A program made the translations under genes and the position numbers. A stretch of 5,268 bases of DNA from Actinomycetota bacterium (GTDB taxonomy: Bacteria > Actinomycetota > Actinomycetes > Nanopelagicales > Nanopelagicaceae). How positions within the stretch are numbered: the first letter of the stretch is position 1; each line of letters starts with the position of its first letter. Below are positions 1 to 5,268 of this stretch, piece by piece. Where the stretch lies: contig WLDY01000065.1 of assembly GCA_009704555.1 (NCBI GenBank), forward strand, positions 1 to 5,268, given 5' to 3'. The notes under the pieces are model-generated. The model was not told the DNA's origin. It did not search any database and saw nothing but the letters and a program-made list of their open reading frames with translations.

Positions 1-377
1 ACTCCAGAGAGGATCACATAGACGAGGATCGAGAGCGATGTGCCGACTACGAGATAGAGCGCGGCAGTGATAGGTCGCTCATCAAGGTCACCGAGACTCT
101 CCCGATAGGTCGAGACCAGATAGGAGAAGAGGAGCAAAGTCGCAGTCCAGAGACCTACTGGGGTGTCGAATGAAGGCGTGAGGTCGAGGATGATGCCGGC
201 GATGAATGCCGAGATGAATGCCTCGCCCTTCTCTTCGGTGGCAAGCCAACTGAAGAGAAGGGCGAGATAGAGCGAGAACCCTCCAATGAAGAAGTCGATC
301 CGATTGACAAGCGATTCTTGGATCAGGAATATGGCAAGGAAGAATGAGATCGTCACCGAGGTTCGATAGATGCTCAT
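1..377 (-). CDS. mreD: Rod shape-determining protein MreD, N-terminal part (cut by left window edge)
   Basis: MreD is the small integral-membrane member of the MreBCD elongasome, which organises peptidoglycan synthesis along the cell side wall. Translating the minus strand from the ATG at 377 gives 125 complete codons with no stop before the window edge, so the C-terminus is missing. The protein is very hydrophobic: likely membrane segments lie near residues 8-20, 30-46, 54-68, 75-90 and 103-122. The stretch GIILDLTPSF (61-70) followed by PVGLWT (73-78) fits the conserved MreD pattern of an Asp, prolines and a Gly between membrane segments. It starts 16 nt after the mreC stop. No clear Shine-Dalgarno precedes the ATG, so its translation probably depends on mreC. 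Position after mreB and mreC supports the identification. Sequence match alone is moderate because MreD diverges fast; gene order makes it near certain. Confidence 0.9.
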   Translation of the reverse strand, partial: MSIYRTSVTISFFLAIFLIQESLVNRIDFFIGGFSLYLALLFSWLATEEKGEAFISAFIAGIILDLTPSFDTPVGLWTATLLLFSYLVSTYRESLGDLDERPITAALYLVVGTSLSILVYVILSG

Positions 378-393
378 CGGATGACCAATCGAA

Positions 394-1347
394 CTATTCG
401 CCGGTGGACTTCTTGGTGGAAGTTTTCGAAGAAGGCGATGGTGTTGGCGTAACGAAGACGGTGACGGTTGGCGTCGGTGTCGCCACTGGAGCCTTCGGTA
501 TCAACGAATCTCGCGGATCGATCGCCTCCTCGGAGAGGATCACTGCGACCACACCCAAAGAGCTCAACTCAGCGAATGGCCGCACCTCAGCGCGCTTGGT
601 CAGGGCACCGATCGAATCATCGACCGAGACGACGGTTCCTACTGGGATGCCTGGTGCGAAGGGACGGTTACCGCTACTTCCACGAGAGAGAAGGACATCG
701 CCCTGCTTGATGGTGTCTCGCGCATCGAGAAGTTCCACGTCAAAGTAGCTCGAACCCTTCCCAGAGAGGATTCCCATCGTCTGGCGACCAGCGATACGTA
801 CTCCCATTCGGAAGGCAGGATCACTGACGAGTTGGACGATCGCTGATCGAGCAGTGACGGTCTTGACCACACCGACCACCCCAGCACCAGAGATGACGGC
901 CATATCGCGTTGAATTCCACTCGTACTGCCGACATCGAGCGTGACGGTACGTTCGAAACTCGACTCCGGCCCAAAGGCGATCACGCGGGCTGCGACGACC
1001 TCATATCGCGCCCGTCCTGCAAGGTCGAGGACCGACTTGAGTTGGCGGAGCTCACCACGCATGTCCTTCAAGGTCGCGATCTTCTCTTGCAACGCTTTGT
1101 TCTCTTCCTTCAATTGATCGAGTCGCTCGTTCGCCTGACCGATGTTGGCGATGTCGCCGAAGAAGTTTCCTATCGGAGAGAAGAGGAAGTTGGCCGCGCT
1201 CTGGAACGGTTTTGCGACGGTCTGCATCGCTGAGCGAGCAGAGGCAAGGAGACTAACGCCACGGAGATCGAGCGTGATCAGGAAGAGTGCAGTGACCAGA
1301 AGTGAGACCAGGAGCAACCGTGTTCTACCTGAACCACGTTGCGCCAT
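394..1347 (-). CDS. mreC: Rod shape-determining protein MreC
   Basis: MreC is a bitopic membrane protein whose extracytoplasmic part links the MreB cytoskeleton to PBP2/RodA wall synthesis. The 317-residue product has a short basic N-terminus (GSGRTR), one membrane segment at about 11-27, and a predicted coiled coil at about 71-110 rich in Glu, Lys and Leu (NERLDQLKEENKALQEKI). Two beta-rich domains follow: RTVTLDVGSTSGI (133-145), GVVGVV (156-161) and FAPGIPVGTVVSV (230-242) are typical MreC motifs. Residues about 286-317 form a Pro/Thr/Ser tail ending in Lys/Ser/Thr-rich sequence, outside the conserved core. The start is well fixed: an in-frame TAG lies three codons upstream of the ATG, and the next Met is residue 41, beyond the membrane segment. 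An AGAGGT-type ribosome site lies upstream. It follows mreB after a 78-nt spacer and precedes mreD by 16 nt. Confidence 0.94.
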   Translation of the reverse strand: MAQRGSGRTRLLLVSLLVTALFLITLDLRGVSLLASARSAMQTVAKPFQSAANFLFSPIGNFFGDIANIGQANERLDQLKEENKALQEKIATLKDMRGELRQLKSVLDLAGRARYEVVAARVIAFGPESSFERTVTLDVGSTSGIQRDMAVISGAGVVGVVKTVTARSAIVQLVSDPAFRMGVRIAGRQTMGILSGKGSSYFDVELLDARDTIKQGDVLLSRGSSGNRPFAPGIPVGTVVSVDDSIGALTKRAEVRPFAELSSLGVVAVILSEEAIDPRDSLIPKAPVATPTPTVTVFVTPTPSPSSKTSTKKSTGE

Positions 1348-1350
1348 TGC

Positions 1351-1364
1351 CTCTACCTACCTCT
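1351..1364 (-). promoter_or_regulatory. Purine-rich ribosome binding region of mreC
   Basis: On the minus strand this stretch reads AGAGGTAGGTAGAG just before the mreC ATG at 1347. The first AGAGGT leaves 11 nt to the start codon and the second AGGT about 7 nt, so either could pair with 16S rRNA. The TAG inside it is in frame with mreC and rules out a longer N-terminus. Assigned by eye. Confidence 0.5.
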
Positions 1365-1425
1365 GATCCTTATCGCTCCACTACTACTTCTAGTTCTACT
1401 GAGCCGTCTCTCCGACCGAAGACCT

Positions 1426-2463
1426 TCAGCGTCTTGGTTCGGAGATCAAGACCTTCTCAAGCGCTTCGAACTCTTCGATGCACTTTCCGGATCCGATCGC
1501 GACTGCATTGAGTGGCTGCTCTGCGATGTGGATCGGCATATTCGTCTCTTGTCGAAGTCGTTCATCGAGACCGCGAAGGAGTGCGCCACCACCGGTAAGG
1601 ACGATGCCGCGATCCATGAGATCACTGGCGAGCTCTGGTGGGGTCTTGTCGAGGGTGCTCTTGACCGCGTTGACGATCGCGTTGACCGGCTCCTCAAGCG
1701 CCTTACGGATGTCATCGGCCGAAACCAATATCGTCTTTGGAAGTCCCGTCGCCAGATCGCGACCGCGGATCTCTGCATCGACATCATCAGGGAGTCGGCA
1801 AGCAGATCCGATCGCCATCTTGATCTCCTCTGCGGTCCGCTCACCGAGAAGTAACGAGAATTCGCGCTTCACCCAGTTGATGATCGCCTGATCCAACTCG
1901 TCACCACCAGTACGGATCGACTGTGCGACGACGATGCCTCCGAGTGAGATGACTGCGACCTCTGTGGTTCCGCCACCGATATCGACGACCATGTTGCCGG
2001 TCGGCTCGTGGATCGGAAGACCAGCACCGATCGCTGCTGCCATTGGTTCTTCGATGATGTAGACCTTACGCGCGCCTGCTGCATACCCAGCATCCTTGAC
2101 CGCACGTTGCTCAACACCGGTGATACCGGATGGGACGCAAACCACGATGCGAGGTTTTGCGAGATATCTCCTGCGATGGACCTTCTGGATGAAGTAACGA
2201 AGCATCCGCTCAGTGGTATCGAAGTCAGCGATGACACCATCCTTCAACGGACGGATCGCGACGATGTTGCCAGGGGTGCGACCGATCATCTTCTTCGCTT
2301 CTGAGCCGACTGCGAGGATGGCGCCGTTATCCTGATTGACGGCGACGACGGAGGGTTCGTTGAGCACGATGCCTCGGCCACGGACATAGACCAAGGTGTT
2401 CGCAGTACCAAGGTCGACGGCCATGTCGCGACCGACGAAGCTGAACTTGTTCGTTGTGCTCAT
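1426..2463 (-). CDS. mreB: Rod shape-determining actin homologue MreB
   Basis: MreB is the bacterial actin that forms membrane-attached filaments and positions the wall elongation machinery. The 345-residue product has the usual family length and all actin-fold nucleotide sites: phosphate-1 loop DLGTANTLV (17-25), connecting EEPMAAAIGAG (138-148, with the Glu pair near the gamma phosphate), phosphate-2 loop DIGGGTTEVAVI (161-172) and adenosine loop LTGGGALLRGLD (289-300). RPLKDGVIADF (71-81) and SGITGVEQRAV (112-122) are also hallmark MreB segments. The ATG at 2463 has a close GGGAAGAG-like purine run upstream, and an in-frame stop with no earlier start codon lies further upstream. It follows ndk after an 85-nt gap holding a short repeat cluster, and mreC and mreD follow on the same strand. 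FtsA and DnaK share the fold but not these sequences. No key residue is missing. Its presence suggests elongation along the side wall or a spore-wall role, unlike the polar growth of mycobacteria, which lack mreB. Confidence 0.98.
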   Translation of the reverse strand: MSTTNKFSFVGRDMAVDLGTANTLVYVRGRGIVLNEPSVVAVNQDNGAILAVGSEAKKMIGRTPGNIVAIRPLKDGVIADFDTTERMLRYFIQKVHRRRYLAKPRIVVCVPSGITGVEQRAVKDAGYAAGARKVYIIEEPMAAAIGAGLPIHEPTGNMVVDIGGGTTEVAVISLGGIVVAQSIRTGGDELDQAIINWVKREFSLLLGERTAEEIKMAIGSACRLPDDVDAEIRGRDLATGLPKTILVSADDIRKALEEPVNAIVNAVKSTLDKTPPELASDLMDRGIVLTGGGALLRGLDERLRQETNMPIHIAEQPLNAVAIGSGKCIEEFEALEKVLISEPRR

Positions 2464-2474
2464 CTCTTCCCTAT

Positions 2475-2519
2475 CTATCCCACTTGCCTCTTTGTATTCA
2501 CTTGCCTGTATTCACCTGC
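2475..2519 (-). repeat. Three short direct repeats (GCARGTG type) upstream of mreB
   Basis: On the minus strand the ndk-mreB gap holds GCAGGTGAATACA (2519-2507), GCAAGTGAATACA (2505-2493) and a partial copy GCAAGTGGGATAG (2487-2475). The first two differ at one base and start 14 nt apart; the third shares the first seven bases and starts 18 nt later, ending 11 nt before the mreB ATG. The pattern could be regulator binding sites, part of a promoter (TACAAA at 2497-2492 is a weak -10 candidate), or chance slippage duplication. The repeats are plain in the sequence; any function is inference. Confidence 0.5.
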
Positions 2520-2548
2520 GCGAAATTCAGTTGGTTCTCTCTGGAGTC

Positions 2549-2968
2549 CTAACGAAGCTCGGGGAAGAAGATCCCCATCTCTCTCGCTGCAGACTCCTCA
2601 GAATCCGAACCATGCACGAGATTCTGGACCACCTTCGTGCCTTGATCCCTCGCCAAATCACCGCGGATCGAACCAGGGGCTGCAACGGTCGGATCAGTGG
2701 CGCCTGCGATGGAACGGAAACCTTCGATCACTCGCTGACCCTCCACGACCATGGCGACGATCGGACCGGAGAGCATGAACTCAAGTAACGGCTCATAGAA
2801 AGGCTTGCCTTTGTGTTCACCGTAATGCTGCTCCAGGATCGCACGATCAGCTCGCATCGTCTTCAATGCGACGACCTCATAACCCTTTCGCTCGATGCGC
2901 GCGATGATCTCGCCGATGAGACGTCGCTTCACGCCATCGGGTTTGATCAGGACAAGAGTGCGCTGCAT
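2549..2968 (-). CDS. ndk: Nucleoside diphosphate kinase
   Basis: Ndk transfers the gamma phosphate of ATP to nucleoside diphosphates through a phospho-histidine intermediate, balancing cellular (d)NTP pools in the cytoplasm. From the ATG at 2968 the protein has 139 residues, close to the usual bacterial length. Family motifs are complete: TLVLIKPDGV (4-13, with the binding Lys9), GKPFYEPLLEFMLSGP (54-69), PGSIRGD (98-104, with the phosphate-contacting Arg102) and NLVHGSDSEESAAREM (116-131) with catalytic His119. The chosen start gives MQRTLVLIKPDG, the standard Ndk N-terminus. The frame stays open to an ATG at 3007, but those extra 13 residues are not family-like. A GTG at 2980, four codons upstream, is a real alternative if the transcript is leaderless. 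No good Shine-Dalgarno precedes the ATG. It lies between the DUF4233 gene and mreB, a familiar actinobacterial order. Confidence 0.97.
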   Translation of the reverse strand: MQRTLVLIKPDGVKRRLIGEIIARIERKGYEVVALKTMRADRAILEQHYGEHKGKPFYEPLLEFMLSGPIVAMVVEGQRVIEGFRSIAGATDPTVAAPGSIRGDLARDQGTKVVQNLVHGSDSEESAAREMGIFFPELR

Positions 2969-2988
2969 CGGAGAAGTCACAAGGCGTG

Positions 2989-2994
2989 ATTGTA
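2989..2994 (-). promoter_or_regulatory. Candidate -10 box of an ndk promoter
   Basis: The minus strand reads TACAAT here, a five-of-six match to the TATAAT consensus, in the gap between the DUF4233 gene and ndk. About 17 nt upstream the sequence TTAGCT is only a weak -35 match, so the call rests on the -10 alone. Transcription would begin near 2980-2983, 12-15 nt before the ndk ATG at 2968 and at or next to the in-frame GTG at 2980. This would let ndk, and perhaps mreBCD, be expressed apart from valS-folC. Confidence 0.4.
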
Positions 2995-3035
2995 GTCGTG
3001 TGGGCAAGAGCAGCTAAATCCTGAGAGCGGAGGGG

Positions 3036-3398
3036 TTACTTCTTGCCCTCTCCATCACTCGCTGCTCCACCTGACTCCCGCTCCGCGATCAATGACGCTC
3101 TGATCGCCTCGCCCTTTCGACCGAAGTAGATGGCGGCCATCCAGAGCGTTGCGAATATCGCTCCCATGAAGAACATCGACGGGATGACCAATCCATAGAG
3201 AATCGTCGCTCCCTGCAGGATCCATCCAAGCCACCAACCGAATGACATCCGCAGTAATCCTGAGTTGAGAAGCAAGAGGACCATGATGACGATCCCGATC
3301 AGTAAGTCATTTCGATCGTTCTCAAGACGGACGAGAAGGAGCGCGAAACCAAGGGTGATCGCCTCCATCACGAGGACGCTTCGACCCAGGATCTTCAT
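3036..3398 (-). CDS. DUF4233 family integral membrane protein of unknown function
   Basis: This 120-residue protein has four likely membrane segments, at about 8-23, 32-49, 55-73 and 75-92, and a charged soluble tail (about 94-120, RKGEAIRASLIAERES then Gly/Ser/Lys). The pattern GWWLGWILQGATILYGLVIPSMFFMGAIFATLW (54-86), with its Trp, Gln, Pro and Gly residues inside membrane helices, and EA near residue 12 resemble the actinobacterial DUF4233 family, whose gene usually sits directly after folC. Its ATG overlaps the folC TGA by four bases (ATGA), so the two are probably translationally coupled. A GAGG at 3411-3408 also provides a ribosome site 9 nt upstream of the ATG. The biochemical role is unknown to me; linkage suggests membrane work tied to folate or growth but does not prove it. 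It shows no transporter or enzyme signature I recognise. Family call is from memory of motif and context. Confidence 0.9.
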   Translation of the reverse strand: MKILGRSVLVMEAITLGFALLLVRLENDRNDLLIGIVIMVLLLLNSGLLRMSFGWWLGWILQGATILYGLVIPSMFFMGAIFATLWMAAIYFGRKGEAIRASLIAERESGGAASDGEGKK

Positions 3399-4750
3399 GA
3401 GTTGAGGCCTCGCCTTCTTCGCATCAAAAGTCTCGCCTCACCGACAGTGACGACAGAGCCAGTGACGACGACAGCCGCGCTACTTGCCTCACTGAGGTTC
3501 CGTTCATTGGCGCGTTGGATTGCCGTCTCGAGGGCGGCTGGAAGATCAGATGAGGTGATGACACGAGCGGCATCGAAGTGAACCTTGGCCATCTCTGCGA
3601 GTCGGTCGACATCCAAGGCGCGCTGCGAGGAGTTCCGTGTAACGATGAGAGTGTCAAAGGTCTCCTTCATCAACTCAAGCATCCCATCGACATCCTTATC
3701 TCCCATCGGTGCGAAGACTGCGATCCGATGTGTGAAGTCGAATTCGTGCGCGAGAGTCTCGCGAAGGGAATTCATCCCATGGGGATTATGTGCTGCATCA
3801 AGGATCACCGTTGGATCGCGTAAGACAACTTCGAGCCGCCCCGGAGATTTGACGAGGGCGAAGGCCTCACGGACCACTTCCTCGTCAAGCGTCTTCTCGC
3901 CGATGAATGCCTCGACCGAGGCGAGTGCGACGGCGGCATTGTGGGCCTGATGCAAACCATGAAGTGGCAAGAAGATGTCACGGTACTTTCCGTTGACACC
4001 ATCGATGGAGATCATCTGACCGCCGAGTGCGATCTCGCGCGAAGTGAGAGAGAACTCGATTCCCTCTCGTATCGGGGCGGATTCCATGGCGATACACCGC
4101 TCCAGCAAGACCTTCGCTGCGGCCATCTCTTGGGCTGCAAGGACTGTGATCGAGCCAGATTTGATGATTCCGGCCTTGGTCGATGCGATCGCTTCGATGG
4201 TCGATCCCAAGTACTCCATATGATCGAAACCAATCGGAGTGATCACATTGACTGCACCATTGACCACATTTGTCGCGTCCCACTCGCCGCCCATACCGAC
4301 TTCGATCACACCGACATCGATCGGATACTCAGCAAAAGCCACAAAGGCCATTGCACAGATCGCTTCGAAGAATGAGAGTGGGTGCGACATCCGTGAATCG
4401 ACCATCTCGAGATAGAGGGCGATATCGTCAAAGGTGGCAACAAATCCTTCCGGTGAGATCGGTTCGCCATTGATCGCGATCCGCTCCGTGATGCTCTCAA
4501 GATGGGGGCTGGTGAACCTGCCGGTGCGATAGCCGAGTTGATAGAGAAGTGCATCGATCATCCGAGATGTAGTGGTCTTGCCGTTGGTGCCTGTGATGTG
4601 GATGGTGGGATAGGAGAGCTGTGGTGATCCAAGTGCGTCACAGAGATATGCGATTCGCTCAAGGGAGGGTTCAAGTCGAGACTCTGGCCATCGTCGTAGC
4701 AACTCCTGCTCGACGAAGTTCATCCGCTCAAGATCATCTGCCCCGCTCAT
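3395..4750 (-). CDS. folC: Folylpolyglutamate synthase / dihydrofolate synthase
   Basis: FolC adds glutamate to folates with ATP (folylpolyglutamate synthase) and in many bacteria also makes dihydrofolate from dihydropteroate. It is a cytoplasmic Mur-ligase-type enzyme. From the ATG at 4750 it has 451 residues, a normal length. Motifs in order: ATP P-loop ITGTNGKTTTS (52-62), SPHLESITERI (81-91), substrate-loop FFEAICAMAF (127-136), EVGMGGEWDATNVV (150-163), DHMEYLGSTIEAIASTKAGIIK (176-197, with Lys192 as the likely carbamylated lysine), PGRLEV (303-308), DAAHNPHG (318-325) and GSVVTVGEAR (431-440). The frame is open to an ATG at 4849, but that would overlap valS by 83 nt and add atypical residues; the ATG at 4750 lies 16 nt after the valS stop. 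A Met nine codons further in (4723) is another possible start. The stop overlaps the DUF4233 start. Whether it has both activities cannot be read with certainty here. Confidence 0.96.
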   Translation of the reverse strand: MSGADDLERMNFVEQELLRRWPESRLEPSLERIAYLCDALGSPQLSYPTIHITGTNGKTTTSRMIDALLYQLGYRTGRFTSPHLESITERIAINGEPISPEGFVATFDDIALYLEMVDSRMSHPLSFFEAICAMAFVAFAEYPIDVGVIEVGMGGEWDATNVVNGAVNVITPIGFDHMEYLGSTIEAIASTKAGIIKSGSITVLAAQEMAAAKVLLERCIAMESAPIREGIEFSLTSREIALGGQMISIDGVNGKYRDIFLPLHGLHQAHNAAVALASVEAFIGEKTLDEEVVREAFALVKSPGRLEVVLRDPTVILDAAHNPHGMNSLRETLAHEFDFTHRIAVFAPMGDKDVDGMLELMKETFDTLIVTRNSSQRALDVDRLAEMAKVHFDAARVITSSDLPAALETAIQRANERNLSEASSAAVVVTGSVVTVGEARLLMRRRRGLNS

Positions 4751-4766
4751 GAATTCAAGGATCCGA

Positions 4767-5268
4767 TCAAGTTGTCGGCAACGAGGCGAGTTGAGAGTTG
4801 ATCCGTTCGATCTCAGCGATGCAGTGATCGTGACGAGCACGGATCTCATCGACGACGCTCAAGGGCGCCTTTGCCATGAAGTTCTCATTCTCGAGTTTCA
4901 CCTTCGCGGTTGCGAGGTCCTTCTCGATCGTCGCAAGGTCCTTGAGCAGTCGTGCCCGTTCGGCAGCAACATCGACACTTCCGGTGAGGTCGAACTCGAC
5001 AGCGAACGATGCAACTTCGATTCGACCGCTCGTGGTGAATGAATCCGCGGGAGGGTCGAGACGGACTAGGAATCGCAACGAATCCTCAAAGCCATCCAAA
5101 TCGCGTTCGGCAAGACCAGTGATCCTGGCTGCGACGCGAGCTGAACTCTTCACGCCTTGGTCGTTGCGGAATCGTCGGATCTCAGTGACGAGGATCTTGA
5201 GATCCTCGACCTTTCGCGTAGCCACCGCATCACTCTCGCGCCTCTCGATCTTCGGCCATTGCGCGATG
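4767..5268 (-). CDS. valS: Valine--tRNA ligase, C-terminal part (5' end beyond right window edge)
   Basis: ValRS charges tRNA-Val with valine and edits mischarged threonine. Only the last 166 residues are here; the frame is open through the window edge, so the visible piece has no true start. It opens with IAQWPK, continues with VTEIRRFRNDQGVK (end of the anticodon-binding helical domain, where ValRS has a conserved Arg-Asn/Ser-Asp-Gln pattern), then a short beta segment (IEVASFAVEFDLTGSVDV) and the C-terminal coiled-coil arm, DVAAERARLLKDLATIEKDLATAKVKLENENFMAKAPLSVVDEIRARH, characteristic of ValRS and important for tRNA contact. The ENENFMAKAP stretch is a recognisable family mark. The catalytic HIGH and KMSKS motifs lie outside the window. 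folC follows 16 nt after the TGA stop, the usual valS-folC pairing. A GTG at 5225 is internal and not a start. Confidence 0.95.
   Translation of the reverse strand, partial: IAQWPKIERRESDAVATRKVEDLKILVTEIRRFRNDQGVKSSARVAARITGLAERDLDGFEDSLRFLVRLDPPADSFTTSGRIEVASFAVEFDLTGSVDVAAERARLLKDLATIEKDLATAKVKLENENFMAKAPLSVVDEIRARHDHCIAEIERINSQLASLPTT

Noticed and set aside
344..2304. Several plus-strand open frames of 67-171 codons lying opposite mreC and mreB, the longest at 1339-1854.
   Set aside because: They lie antisense to genes with complete family motifs, are Arg/Ser-rich or low in family-like sequence, and have no sensible ribosome sites or neighbours; they are shadows of the real coding frames.
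2464..2548. Possible transcription terminator between ndk and mreB.
   Set aside because: I found no GC-rich stem followed by a T run on the minus strand in this gap; only the short direct repeats are visible.
2969..3007. Longer ndk N-terminus starting at the ATG at 3007.
   Set aside because: Ndk proteins normally begin two or three residues before the TLVLIKPDG strand; the extra residues are not family-like and would cover the candidate promoter.
4751..4764. Adjacent GAATTC and GGATCC sites, resembling a cloning linker.
   Set aside because: They lie in the natural valS-folC gap with both genes intact on either side and no vector sequence; GATC-type words are common throughout the window, so chance explains this.
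4751..4849. Longer folC N-terminus starting at the ATG at 4849.
   Set aside because: It would overlap valS by 83 nt, and the extra 33 residues do not resemble FolC; the ATG at 4750 just after the valS stop fits family length and operon spacing.
1..5268. A new defence, mobile or otherwise undescribed system.
   Set aside because: All genes belong to known housekeeping families in a familiar order, coding is continuous, and there is no integrase, transposase, inverted terminal repeat, CRISPR-like array or compositional break.

Overview
The window is a compact, entirely minus-strand stretch of bacterial chromosome, most likely from an actinomycete-type member of the Actinomycetota. In the order of transcription (right to left) it holds: the C-terminal end of valS, folC, a small DUF4233-type membrane protein gene, ndk, mreB, mreC and the start of mreD. 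The lineage call rests on this gene order, which I know from actinomycetes such as Streptomyces, and on the DUF4233 protein, an actinobacterial family. Base composition is in the low-to-mid fifties % GC by eye, lower than in soil Streptomyces or mycobacteria, so a planktonic or streamlined actinobacterium is possible. I cannot name the genus.

Right part (about 5268-3036): valS encodes the ValRS C-terminal coiled-coil arm. It is followed 16 nt later by folC (folate polyglutamylation), whose TGA stop overlaps the ATG of the DUF4233 gene (ATGA), a sign of translational coupling. A 67-nt gap then leads to ndk and carries a good -10 hexamer, so ndk may have its own promoter.

Left part (2968-1): ndk (nucleoside diphosphate kinase) is followed after 85 nt by mreB. 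That gap holds three short direct repeats of the form GCARGTG. Next come mreC (78-nt spacer) and mreD (16-nt spacer, cut by the window edge). MreB, MreC and MreD are the cytoskeletal and membrane parts of the elongasome; the usual next genes, a class B PBP (mrdA) and rodA, would lie to the left of this window.

Together the genes link translation (ValRS), one-carbon metabolism (FolC), nucleotide supply (Ndk) and cell-wall elongation (MreBCD). All seven genes look intact apart from the two cut by the window edges. I see no mobile element, CRISPR array, RNA gene or phage gene, and no clear new biological system. The most open questions are the role of the DUF4233 protein, the repeat cluster before mreB, a possible leaderless ndk start, and a strong excess of the tetranucleotide GATC.
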